Origin: Bordetella parapertussis
GTDB taxonomy: Bacteria; Pseudomonadota; Gammaproteobacteria; Burkholderiales; Burkholderiaceae_A
Direction: 5' to 3'
Assembly: GCA_945862305.1 (NCBI GenBank)
Contig: CAMAXF010000008.1
Coordinates: forward strand, 1-64,000
Length of the DNA: 64,000 nt
Shown here: piece after piece, positions 35,873-43,881 of the stretch
Layout of the letters: every line of letters starts with the position of its first letter
Numbering within the stretch: position 1 is the first letter of the stretch
Program-made: the position numbers and the translations under genes
The notes under the pieces: model-generated
Database searches by the model: none
The model's input: the letters and a program-made list of their open reading frames with translations, nothing else
Told to the model about the DNA's origin: nothing

Positions 35873-36619
35873 CTATTCTACGGCGACCCCTTGGAAGACT
35901 CGACGGAAGACCTGCTCCAGGCGGTTCACCCCTTGGGTCTGCGACAAGAGGTCTGCCGTCTGCCCCTCCAGGGCCAATTCACCCCGCCGCAGGAAGGCGA
36001 GCCGACGGCAGAGCTGCTCGGCCTCCTCGAGGTAGTGGGTGGTGAGCAGAATGGTGTGGCCCTTGTCATTGAGGCCGCGAATGAACTGCCAAAGGCTTTC
36101 GCGCAGTTGGATGTCCACGCCGGCGGTGGGCTCATCGAGCACGATCACTGCGGGACGGTGGACCAAGGCCTGGGCCACCAGCACCCGACGCTTCATGCCA
36201 CCGGACAGGGCGCGAAGGTTGGTGTCGGCCTTGTCGGAGAGGCCGAGCGCCACGAGCAGTTCATCGATCCAGTCGTCGTTGCGCAGCAGACCAAAGAAGC
36301 CTGACTGAATGCGCAGGGTCTCGCGCACCGTAAAGAACGGGTCGAAGACCAGTTCTTGGGGCACCACACCGAGCCGCCGCCGAGCCTCAGACGGGTGCGT
36401 GGCCACATCAAAGCCCATGACCTCGGCGCGGCCAGCGCTTGGGCGGGTGAGCCCCGCCATGATCTGAATGAGGGTGGTCTTTCCGGCACCGTTGGGGCCG
36501 AGCAGGCCAAAGAAGTCGCCCTGCTCGATCTGAAGGCTGACATCACGCAGGGCGCAAAAGCCGGTGTCTGGGTGACCGTAGACCTTGGTCACCCCCTGCA
36601 GGCAGACGGCAGGCGTCAT
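35873..36619 (-). CDS. ABC transporter ATPase, YadG-like
   Basis: 248 residues. Walker [10 protein letters not shown], signature LSGGMKRRVLVAQAL, Walker B VIVLDEPTAGVD and the H-loop (TTHYLEEAEQ). This is the ATPase of an ABC-2-type exporter of the YadG/YadH kind. In related genomes the permease gene lies next to it, before ibaG, but here only four bases separate the ATPase from ibaG. A partner permease must be elsewhere, or the protein works differently. Substrate unknown. It overlaps mlaB by four bases. Confidence 0.85.
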   Translation of the reverse strand: MTPAVCLQGVTKVYGHPDTGFCALRDVSLQIEQGDFFGLLGPNGAGKTTLIQIMAGLTRPSAGRAEVMGFDVATHPSEARRRLGVVPQELVFDPFFTVRETLRIQSGFFGLLRNDDWIDELLVALGLSDKADTNLRALSGGMKRRVLVAQALVHRPAVIVLDEPTAGVDIQLRESLWQFIRGLNDKGHTILLTTHYLEEAEQLCRRLAFLRRGELALEGQTADLLSQTQGVNRLEQVFRRVFQGVAVE

Positions 36620-36912
36620 GCCGTGGGCAGCAGCGCGTCGACGGAGGAGAGCTTGGCCAGTTCCATTAGTGCGGGCGGCATGCCCGACCAGACCAGCCGA
36701 ATGCCACGCTGCTGCGCCTGCCGCGTGAGTGCCAGAAGCACCGTGAGGGCAGAGGTGTCGACCTTGCCAAGGGCCGCGAGATTCATGACCACGGTCTGGC
36801 CGGCCGAGGTGCCTCGGATGGCCTCCTCGAGTTCAGCCGCAGCCATTTGAAGCACCGCGGGCGCCAACTGCAGCGTGAGCGGCCCCGTGAATGCACGGGG
36901 CCCGACGGACAT
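36616..36912 (-). CDS. mlaB: Mla system STAS-domain protein MlaB
   Basis: 98 residues, a cytosolic STAS domain that binds the MlaF ATPase and supports the MlaFEDB complex. Recognisable LAALGKVDTSALTVLLALTR carries the conserved STAS Ser/Thr region. The ATG 36912 gives a domain-sized protein; the frame is open far upstream into mlaC, but that sequence is not protein-like. Four bases after mlaC. Confidence 0.85.
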   Translation of the reverse strand: MSVGPRAFTGPLTLQLAPAVLQMAAAELEEAIRGTSAGQTVVMNLAALGKVDTSALTVLLALTRQAQQRGIRLVWSGMPPALMELAKLSSVDALLPTA

Positions 36913-36916
36913 GGAT

Positions 36917-37582
36917 TCAGGAGCCACGGGCGACGGACGACTGCCGCAGGGACTTGTTCTTCGACTGAAGTGCGGCGATGAGCCCATCGATGCCGCGGGT
37001 GCCCACCAATTGAGAGAACTGGCTGCGGTAATGGTCGACCAGCCACAGGCCCAGCACATTGAAGTCGTAGATCTTCCAGCCGGCAGGCGTCTTGTGCAGG
37101 CGGTAATCGAGCTGGATCGGCTCCTTGCCCGTTCGCAGCACAAAGGTGCGCACCACGACATCTTGGTCTTCGGGCGCGTAACGGGCGGGCCTGACCTGAA
37201 CCGTGGTGTCTTGCACCTGACGCAGGGCATCGGCGTAGGTGTAGAGGAGAAGTTCGCGAAAGGCGGCCATGAGCTGTTCCTGCTGGGCCGGCGAGGCACG
37301 GCGCCAGTGGATGCCCACGGTGAGTGCTGTCATCTTGGAGAAGTCGACCACCGGCATGACCCGCTGGTCGACAAGCACATTCATCCGATTGAGGTCGCCC
37401 TGCTGGAGGCTTCGATCGGCGCGAACCGTGTCGAGGATGTCTTGGGTGACCACCTTGATGAGGTCATCGGGCGAGGCCGCTCGCGACTGCGCATTGGCAA
37501 GGCCCGGGGCCAAGGCCATCAGGGCCGCAAGCGTCAGCGCGCAGGACGCAACGCGGGGACGAATGAAGGTGAGGGACATCAT
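36917..37582 (-). CDS. mlaC: Periplasmic phospholipid-binding protein MlaC
   Basis: 221 residues with a signal peptide (ending GLANAQS). The family fold is recognised by VVDFSKMTALTVG, the LLLYTYADALRQ segment and YDFNVLGLWLVDHYRSQF. MlaC shuttles phospholipid between the outer-membrane MlaA and the inner-membrane MlaFEDB complex. It overlaps mlaA by four bases. Confidence 0.95.
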   Translation of the reverse strand: MMSLTFIRPRVASCALTLAALMALAPGLANAQSRAASPDDLIKVVTQDILDTVRADRSLQQGDLNRMNVLVDQRVMPVVDFSKMTALTVGIHWRRASPAQQEQLMAAFRELLLYTYADALRQVQDTTVQVRPARYAPEDQDVVVRTFVLRTGKEPIQLDYRLHKTPAGWKIYDFNVLGLWLVDHYRSQFSQLVGTRGIDGLIAALQSKNKSLRQSSVARGS

Positions 37583-38337
37583 GGCGAGGCCTTTGAGGGA
37601 GCAATCTCACCATTAGAAACCTGCTGGGCCCGTCTTGCCAAATAGGCGTCACGCACTGAGAGGTATCGGTCGAAGGAGATCACGTCGAGCGTGGACTCCG
37701 TTCTTAAAAGGCCCGCGCGAGTGTCGATCACGCGTGTGCCACGAACGCCCCAAGCAGTGGCGGTGTCTACCGAGAAAATCTGATCGAAGGGGTCGGTGGC
37801 AAAGTCGGCCACCGTGCCCACGGTGTCACGGGCCGTGCTCGGGCCCAGCAGTGGCAGCACGATGTAGGCCCCAGGCTCGGCACCCCAGCGGCCAAAGGTC
37901 TGGCCGAAATCTTCCTTGGTCTTGGGAAGGCCCATGTCACTGGCGGGATCCGCAAGGCCAAGAATGCCGATGGTGGTGTTCACCAGCACGCGCCCTGCCG
38001 TCTGGCCCGCCTTGGTTCCCTCTCCCTGCAACAAATGATGGATCGTGGTGACCATGTCTGAAAGGTTGCCGAAGAAATTGCCCACCCCCTTTTGAATAGG
38101 GTCGGGGACATGGTTGCGATAGCCCTGGGCCACGGGCTTGAGGATGGCCTCGTCGACCTCGGTGTTGAAGTCGAACATGGCCCGGTTGTAGCGCTCGAAT
38201 GGGTCGCGCGGGTCGGACTGATGGCCCTCTGGCAGGCTTGCACAGCCCGCGACCAAGGCCAGAAAGGTACCCAGGCAAGCCAGGCGCATCCATTGCACCA
38301 GGGCAGCCGGCAGAGCCAGACAGATGCGAGGTGTCAT
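37579..38337 (-). CDS. mlaA: Outer-membrane lipoprotein MlaA
   Basis: 252 residues, VacJ family. The lipobox is LVAGC at about residue 31, followed by DPRDPFERYNRAMFDFN, the family signature. It removes misplaced phospholipid from the outer leaflet of the outer membrane. A shorter start at the Met of MRLACLG would also give a normal lipoprotein signal. In E. coli mlaA is unlinked; inclusion in the mla operon is usual in betaproteobacteria. Confidence 0.95.
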   Translation of the reverse strand: MTPRICLALPAALVQWMRLACLGTFLALVAGCASLPEGHQSDPRDPFERYNRAMFDFNTEVDEAILKPVAQGYRNHVPDPIQKGVGNFFGNLSDMVTTIHHLLQGEGTKAGQTAGRVLVNTTIGILGLADPASDMGLPKTKEDFGQTFGRWGAEPGAYIVLPLLGPSTARDTVGTVADFATDPFDQIFSVDTATAWGVRGTRVIDTRAGLLRTESTLDVISFDRYLSVRDAYLARRAQQVSNGEIAPSKASP

Positions 38338-38819
38338 TTCAGGCCCCCAGACTTGTCATCGGCAGCCCCACCGATGTCCCGGTTATAGAGAAACTGGGAA
38401 ATGATGTTCTCGAGCACGACTGCCGACTGGGTGAGGGTGATGCGATCGTTGTCCTTGAGCATTTGGTCGTCGGCCCCTGGCAGCAGGCCAATGTATTTCT
38501 CACCCAAGAGGCCTGCCGTGAGGATTTGGGCCGAGCTGTCTTTGGGGAAGTCCACGCTGGAATCAATGTCCAGCAAGACCCTGGCCTGGTAGCGTTGGTC
38601 GTCAAAGTCGATGCTGCGCACCCGGCCCACCACCACGCCGGCACTGCGCACCGCCGCCCGTGGCTTGAGGCCACCGATGTCATCGAAAAAAGCCACCACG
38701 GTGTAACTCGGCCCCGAGGCCATGCTCGTGAGGTTGCTCACCTTGAGCGACAAAAAGAGGAGTGCGGCCAGGCCAATCAGAACAAAGAGGCCGACCAGCA
38801 CATTGATGGTTCTTTGCAT
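38334..38819 (-). CDS. mlaD: MCE-domain protein MlaD
   Basis: 161 residues: an N-terminal membrane helix (to about 25) and one MCE domain (YTVVAFFDDIGGLKPRAAVRSAGVVVGRV, then GLLGEKYIGLLPG). MlaD forms the periplasmic hexameric ring of the Mla transporter. It overlaps mlaA by four bases. Confidence 0.95.
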   Translation of the reverse strand: MQRTINVLVGLFVLIGLAALLFLSLKVSNLTSMASGPSYTVVAFFDDIGGLKPRAAVRSAGVVVGRVRSIDFDDQRYQARVLLDIDSSVDFPKDSSAQILTAGLLGEKYIGLLPGADDQMLKDNDRITLTQSAVVLENIISQFLYNRDIGGAADDKSGGLK

Positions 38820-38831
38820 GTTGAAAGCCTA

Positions 38832-39632
38832 TCAGAGCGCGCCGAACATCAGGGCGGTGAGCATGAAGTCCAGGCCGAGGATGGCCAAGGAACCGACAAC
38901 CACCGTCTGGGTGGTGGCCCGGGACACGCCCTCGGGGGTTGGTCGACAGGAGTAGCCCATGTAGAGGGCCACAAGCGTGACGGTGAAGCCAAAGACCACG
39001 CTCTTGATCACGCCATTGACGATGTCCCCAGAAAAGTCGACCCCCTCGGACATCTGTGACCAGAAGGCACCTGGGTCCACGCCGATGAGCACGACCCCCA
39101 CCAGCCAGCCACCCAGCACCCCCACGGCCGAAAACATCGCCGCGAGCAAGGGCATCGCGATGACTCCCCCAGCAAAACGTGGCCCAAGGATGCGCGCCAC
39201 GGGGTCGACGGCCATGGCCTCCAAGGCGGAGAGCTGCTCGCCGGCCTTCATGAGCCCGATCTCGGCCGTGAGTGAGGTGCCCGCCCGGCCTGCAAAGAGC
39301 AATGCCGTGATCACCGGGCCCAGTTCGCGCACCAAGGAGAGCGCCACCAGAAGGCCCAAGGCCTCCTCGGAGCCGTAGCGGCGCAGCGTGTAGTAGCCCT
39401 GGAGCCCCAAGACCAGGCCCACAAAGAGCCCGGAGACGAGGATGATGGCCAAGGAATGGTTGCCCAGAAAGTGCACCTGGCCGGCCACCAGCCCTGGCCT
39501 GCGCAGGATGGCCGGCAGACGGGCCAGCAGTTGGAACACCAGTCGCATGAAGCCACCGAGGCCCTCGAGCACGCCCAGCACCCCAGCGCCGAGCCGCGCA
39601 ATGCGGTCCAGTGGGTTAGGCGCGCGGGCCAC
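38832..39632 (-). CDS. mlaE: Mla ABC transporter permease MlaE
   Basis: 266 residues, MlaE permease family, about five or six membrane helices, with ELGPVITALLFAGRAGTSLTAE as the conserved core. There is no ATG at the right place; GTG 39632 is preceded by GGAGGA eight bases upstream (39641-39646) and gives the expected length. The GTG start overlaps the mlaF stop by 17 bases. Confidence 0.93.
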   Translation of the reverse strand: MARAPNPLDRIARLGAGVLGVLEGLGGFMRLVFQLLARLPAILRRPGLVAGQVHFLGNHSLAIILVSGLFVGLVLGLQGYYTLRRYGSEEALGLLVALSLVRELGPVITALLFAGRAGTSLTAEIGLMKAGEQLSALEAMAVDPVARILGPRFAGGVIAMPLLAAMFSAVGVLGGWLVGVVLIGVDPGAFWSQMSEGVDFSGDIVNGVIKSVVFGFTVTLVALYMGYSCRPTPEGVSRATTQTVVVGSLAILGLDFMLTALMFGAL

Positions 39633-40458
39633 GCAAGAACTCCTCCGCCGCAGGTCGCGCCGGCATGTGAAAGGCGACCGGGCCGTCTTCATCGCCAGCC
39701 AGGAACTGCCGCACGTAAGGATCGCTCGAGGCTCGCAGTTCGGCCGGCGTGCCCAAGGCCACGAGGTGTGCACCCTTTGCAGAAGGGGCCAGTACGGCCA
39801 CCCGATCGGCAATCTCAAAGGTCTCGGCCACGTCATGGGTCACCACCACCGAACTGGCGCCCAGGGCGCGATTGAGCCGGCGAATGAGGCGGGCCGTCAC
39901 CCCGAGCGAGATGGGATCGAGGCCTGCGAAGGGCTCGTCATACAGGATGAGTTCTGGGTCCAGGGCAATGGCCCGGGCCAAGGCGACTCGGCGGGCCATG
40001 CCACCGGAGATTTCGCTGGGCATCAGGTCTGCCGCACCCCGCAGGCCCACCGACTCGAGTTTGAGCAGCACCAGCTCTCGAAGCATGGGCTCGGGCAACT
40101 CCGCATGCTCGCGCAACGGGAAGGCGACATTCTCAAAGCAGGATAAATCGGTGAAGAGGGCACCAAACTGAAAGAGCAGGCCCATGCGACGGCGAATCTC
40201 ATAGAGCGCGGCGCGATCCTGGGTCTGAACCACGCGGCCAAAGACCCGAACCTGTCCGCGACTGGGCCGCACGAGGCCGGCCATCAGGCGCAGCAGGGTG
40301 GTCTTCCCAACGCCGGAGCCTCCCATGAGGGCGAGCACTTCCCCGCGGGCGACCTCAAAGCTCAGGTCATCAATAATGGTGCGTGCGCCGTAGGCAAAGC
40401 GCACATTCTGAAAGACGAGCGTGGGCTCTGATGCAAGCGAAGGTTGGTGTGGAGACAT
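39616..40458 (-). CDS. mlaF: Mla ABC transporter ATPase MlaF
   Basis: 280 residues. Walker A GGSGVGKTT, signature ISGGMARRVALARAI, Walker B LILYDEPFAGLD and a C-terminal extension typical of MlaF. It powers phospholipid movement through MlaE and MlaD. First gene of the mlaFEDACB run. ATG 40458 lies eight bases after a TACAAT box; the longer frame upstream overlaps kdsD. The divergent mlaF/kdsD arrangement is also seen in E. coli. Confidence 0.95.
   Translation of the reverse strand: MSPHQPSLASEPTLVFQNVRFAYGARTIIDDLSFEVARGEVLALMGGSGVGKTTLLRLMAGLVRPSRGQVRVFGRVVQTQDRAALYEIRRRMGLLFQFGALFTDLSCFENVAFPLREHAELPEPMLRELVLLKLESVGLRGAADLMPSEISGGMARRVALARAIALDPELILYDEPFAGLDPISLGVTARLIRRLNRALGASSVVVTHDVAETFEIADRVAVLAPSAKGAHLVALGTPAELRASSDPYVRQFLAGDEDGPVAFHMPARPAAEEFLRGPRA
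39641..39646 (-). promoter_or_regulatory. Ribosome binding site that fixes the mlaE GTG start
   Basis: GGAGGA on the minus strand inside the end of mlaF lies eight bases before GTG 39632. It supports translation from a non-ATG codon. Confidence 0.6.
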
Positions 40459-40466
40459 GTCTGGGC

Positions 40467-40472
40467 ATTGTA
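40467..40472 (-). promoter_or_regulatory. -10 box of the mla operon
   Basis: TACAAT on the minus strand ends eight bases before the mlaF ATG, so the mRNA would begin at or next to the start codon. Confidence 0.5.
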
Positions 40473-40487
40473 GCGATTGGCTTCCCT

Positions 40488-40493
40488 TACACT
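40488..40493 (+). promoter_or_regulatory. -10 box of the kdsD-lpt-rpoN operon
   Basis: TACACT ends six bases before the kdsD ATG. It mirrors the ilvA promoter and leaves no room for a Shine-Dalgarno. Confidence 0.5.
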
Positions 40494-40499
40494 TCTCGC

Positions 40500-41483
40500 A
40501 TGTCAACAGACTCCTCACCAGAGGCCGTGCTCGAGCGCCTTCGGCGCGTGATCCAAATGGAGGCCGAGGCCATTGCGGGCCTGGCGGCGCAGTTGACACC
40601 CGCGGCGGCCCAGGCCGTGGACTGGATCGTGGGACTCGAAGGCCGTCTGGTGGTCACCGGCATGGGAAAGAGTGGCCACGTGGCCCGCAAGCTTGCCGCC
40701 ACCTTTGCCTCCACTGGAACACCCGCCTTCTTTGTGCACCCCGCAGAGGCACAGCATGGCGACCTGGGCATGGTTCAGGCCCAAGACCTCGTGCTCGCCC
40801 TCTCCTACTCGGGCGAGACGGATGAGCTTCGATTCATTGCCCCACACCTTCGGCGCATGGGTGCCCGACTCATTGCCATCACGGGTCACGCCCAGTCGAC
40901 CCTGGCCCAGCTCGCCGACATTCACCTGTTGGCCGCCGTTTCAGAGGAAGCCTGCCCCCACAACCTGGCCCCGACATCGAGCACCACCGCAGCCCTGGTG
41001 CTGGGCGATGCCCTCGCGGTGGCGGTGCTCGAGCGGCGCAACTTCGGGCCCGACGACTTCGCGCGTTCGCACCCCGGCGGGAGCCTTGGTCGGCGGCTGC
41101 TGGTGCGGGTGGCCGATGTCATGCGAACCGGCGACCAGCTTCCTGCGGTGCGAAGCAGCGTGCGACTGACCGATGCCTTGGCCGAGATGAGTGCCAAACG
41201 CATGGGCATGACCTGCGTAGTGGACGACCAGAACAAGCTGCTCGGGCTCTTCACCGACGGCGACCTGCGTCGCCTGTTGGGTGAGGGTCGGCTGAGCCCA
41301 GACCAGCCCGTGTCACAGGCCATGACCCCGGGCGGACGCACCATTTCTGCCGATGCGCTGGCCACCGAGGCGGCCCACCTGATGGACACCAGCCGGATCA
41401 ACCACCTGCTGGTGGTCAACGAGGCGGGCCAGTTGGTGGGCGCCGTCGGCCTGCACGACTTGCTTGAGGCGAAGATCCTCTGA
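40500..41483 (+). CDS. kdsD: Arabinose-5-phosphate isomerase
   Basis: 327 residues: an N-terminal SIS sugar-isomerase domain (TGMGKSGHVARKLAATFAST, HPAEAQHGDLGM) and two C-terminal CBS domains. It converts ribulose 5-phosphate to arabinose 5-phosphate for Kdo synthesis. Start chosen at ATG 40500; a longer frame overlaps mlaF. The stop overlaps the kdsC start (TGATG). Confidence 0.95.
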   Translation: MSTDSSPEAVLERLRRVIQMEAEAIAGLAAQLTPAAAQAVDWIVGLEGRLVVTGMGKSGHVARKLAATFASTGTPAFFVHPAEAQHGDLGMVQAQDLVLALSYSGETDELRFIAPHLRRMGARLIAITGHAQSTLAQLADIHLLAAVSEEACPHNLAPTSSTTAALVLGDALAVAVLERRNFGPDDFARSHPGGSLGRRLLVRVADVMRTGDQLPAVRSSVRLTDALAEMSAKRMGMTCVVDDQNKLLGLFTDGDLRRLLGEGRLSPDQPVSQAMTPGGRTISADALATEAAHLMDTSRINHLLVVNEAGQLVGAVGLHDLLEAKIL

Positions 41484-41995
41484 TGACTGGCCGCAGCCTG
41501 CGTCGAGACCCCGCAGCGGCCGCCCGCGCGCTGGCCTTCATGTTCTTCGATGTCGACGGCGTGATGACCGATGGCGGCCTCTATTACGATGCGGCCGGCG
41601 AGGCCCTCAAGCGTTTTCATGTGCTCGATGGGCACGGCCTGAAGGCACTGCAGGCGGCTGGCGTGGGGGTTGGCATTTTGAGTGGCCGCAGCCACCCCTC
41701 GGTGCTGCACCGGGCCCGCGAGCTGGGCATCACACAGGTGCTGCTCGGCTGTGACGACAAGCGCGCAGCCTTCCACCAATGGCTCGCCACCAGTGGCCTG
41801 TCGGCCAGCGAATGCGGCCACATGGGTGATGACGTTGCAGACCTGCCGGTGATGGCCGAGGTGGGTCTGGCCGCCAGCGTCTGCAATGGCCATGCAGATG
41901 TATTGGCCCAGGCCGACTGGGTTTCCACCCGACCGGGCGGCGAGGGAGCCGTGCGAGAGCTCTGCGACTTCATCTTGAAGGCCCGAGCCAGATGA
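41483..41995 (+). CDS. kdsC: 3-deoxy-D-manno-octulosonate 8-phosphate phosphatase
   Basis: 170 residues, HAD type without a cap domain. Nucleophile Asp in FFDVDGVMTDGGLYY and the later GDDVADLPVM motif. It releases Kdo from Kdo-8-phosphate. It overlaps both kdsD and lptC. Confidence 0.95.
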   Translation: MTGRSLRRDPAAAARALAFMFFDVDGVMTDGGLYYDAAGEALKRFHVLDGHGLKALQAAGVGVGILSGRSHPSVLHRARELGITQVLLGCDDKRAAFHQWLATSGLSASECGHMGDDVADLPVMAEVGLAASVCNGHADVLAQADWVSTRPGGEGAVRELCDFILKARAR

Positions 41996-42570
41996 ACCGC
42001 TGGTCCGACCGCATCGGCACCCTGCTCTCGGTGGTTCTTCTGGGGGCACTGGCCGCGGCCTCCTACCTGCTCTCAGAGTGGGCCCTGCAGCCAGACTGGC
42101 AAAAGGCGTCTGCCACCCGAACGGGGCCCACGGCTCATGTCTATGGGGCCACCATCGTGCGCAGCAATTCAGAAGGCCTCCCAGCGCAACGCATTCAGAC
42201 CCCAGAGATCGAGCAGTGGGCCGATGGGCAGTCCTTCTTTAGCGAGCCCGTCGTGGTGACCCTGCGGCCGGATCGGCCGCCCGTGATGGCCACGGCCTTG
42301 CGCGGTGAGGTGAGTTCAGACCAGTCGGTGGTGACCTTAAAAAAGACCGTGGTGGTGAGCCGACAGGCCTACGGAGCAGACCCTGCGATTCGGGTCGAGA
42401 CCGAGAGCCTGACCTTCCTGGTCAACGAAGATCTGGCCCGAACGGCAGACCCCGTGATGATCTACCGCGGTGCCTCAACCCTGTATGGTGTGGGCATGAC
42501 CTTGAATCAGAAAACAGATCAGGTGACGATTCTGGCTGACAGCAGAATGGTGTTGCCCAAACAGAAATGA
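41992..42570 (+). CDS. lptC: LPS export protein LptC
   Basis: 192 residues. One N-terminal membrane helix (about 9-27) and a periplasmic beta-jellyroll. It receives LPS from LptBFG and passes it to LptA. Sequence conservation is low in this family, so position between kdsC and lptA is a large part of the evidence. It overlaps kdsC by four bases (ATGA). Confidence 0.9.
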   Translation: MNRWSDRIGTLLSVVLLGALAAASYLLSEWALQPDWQKASATRTGPTAHVYGATIVRSNSEGLPAQRIQTPEIEQWADGQSFFSEPVVVTLRPDRPPVMATALRGEVSSDQSVVTLKKTVVVSRQAYGADPAIRVETESLTFLVNEDLARTADPVMIYRGASTLYGVGMTLNQKTDQVTILADSRMVLPKQK

Positions 42571-43112
42571 GCTTGCCCATGCGAGATGGCCTCGTTCTCT
42601 CTCAATTCGTGCTGGCCCTCATGATGGTCGGTGGCCTTGTGTCCACTGCGCAGGCCGCCAAGGCCGACCGAGAGGCCCCCACCAAGATCGATGCAGACCG
42701 CCTCGACCATGACGAGCGGAGGCTCGTGACGGTCTTCACGGGCAACGTGGTCCTCACCAAGGGAAGCCTGGTGCTGCGCGGCGACCGGCTCGAGCTGCGG
42801 CAGCAGCCCGATGGCACCTCCCAAGGCGTGGTCACGGGCCAGCCGGCCCGGTTCCGGCAGAAGCGAGAGGGGGTCGACGAATGGATGGTGGGGCAGAGCC
42901 TTCAGATCGACTACGACAGCAAGACCGAGATTGCGATCCTTTCTGAACAGGCTGTCATGCGACGCCTGGCGGGCGAGTCGGCCATGGACGAGGTCGCCGG
43001 TGATCGTGTGGCCTACAACAATGTCACCGAGGTCTATGGGGTGGAGGTCAAGCCCGGCCAGACCCGTGCCCGCATGACGCTTATTCCCAGGTCGAACCAG
43101 CCCACGCAATGA
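42567..43112 (+). CDS. lptA: LPS transport periplasmic protein LptA
   Basis: 181 residues with a signal peptide (ending VSTAQAAKA). The OstA-like fold is seen in [28 protein letters not shown]. It bridges the periplasm in the Lpt machine. It overlaps lptC and lptB by four bases each. Confidence 0.94.
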   Translation: MSLPMRDGLVLSQFVLALMMVGGLVSTAQAAKADREAPTKIDADRLDHDERRLVTVFTGNVVLTKGSLVLRGDRLELRQQPDGTSQGVVTGQPARFRQKREGVDEWMVGQSLQIDYDSKTEIAILSEQAVMRRLAGESAMDEVAGDRVAYNNVTEVYGVEVKPGQTRARMTLIPRSNQPTQ

Positions 43113-43879
43113 CGCAAGTTGGCGATAACGCCCGCCGCGTGAGCAGCCTCGAGGTCAGTAGCCTGCGAAAGGGCTACCAAGGTCGGCTGGTGGTGAAAGA
43201 AGTGTCGATGTCGGTCTCCAGTGGGGAAGTCACCGGGCTGCTCGGCCCCAACGGGGCGGGCAAGACCACCTGCTTCTACATGATCGTGGGCCTGGTGCCC
43301 GCCGATGCGGGCTCGATTGTGCTCGATGGCCAAGACCTCACCCACCAGCCCATTCACCGACGGGCCCGTGCCGGGCTCTCCTACCTTCCCCAGGAGGCCT
43401 CCGTCTTTCGTCGCCTGAGCGTGTCGGACAACATTCGAGCGGTGCTCGAACTGCAGGTCGATGGGAATGGCCAGCCTTTGGCCCCCAACGAGATCGAGAC
43501 ACGCCTACAGGCCCTGCTGGAGGAACTCCAGATCAGTGGCATCGCCCAGAGCATGGGCCAGGCCTTGTCGGGTGGTGAGCGCCGTCGGGTGGAAATTGCC
43601 CGGGCACTGGCCACATCCCCGCGGTTCATTCTCTTGGACGAGCCCTTTGCCGGCGTGGACCCCATTGCGGTGATCGAGATTCAGCGCATCATCCGTTACC
43701 TCAAAGACCGGGGCATCGGCGTGCTCATCACCGACCACAACGTGAGAGAGACGCTCGGCATCTGCGACCATGCCACCATCATCAATGAAGGACAGGTGCT
43801 GGCCCATGGCGACCCGGCCAGCATCGTGGACGACCCCCGTGTGCGGGAGGTCTACCTCGGCGAACATTTCCGCATGTAG
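43109..43879 (+). CDS. lptB: LPS export ABC transporter ATPase LptB
   Basis: 256 residues. Walker [18 protein letters not shown], signature [15 protein letters not shown], Walker [17 protein letters not shown]. It powers LPS extraction with LptF and LptG, which are not in the window. rpoN follows two bases after its stop. Confidence 0.97.
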   Translation: MTQVGDNARRVSSLEVSSLRKGYQGRLVVKEVSMSVSSGEVTGLLGPNGAGKTTCFYMIVGLVPADAGSIVLDGQDLTHQPIHRRARAGLSYLPQEASVFRRLSVSDNIRAVLELQVDGNGQPLAPNEIETRLQALLEELQISGIAQSMGQALSGGERRRVEIARALATSPRFILLDEPFAGVDPIAVIEIQRIIRYLKDRGIGVLITDHNVRETLGICDHATIINEGQVLAHGDPASIVDDPRVREVYLGEHFRM

Positions 43880-43881
43880 CC

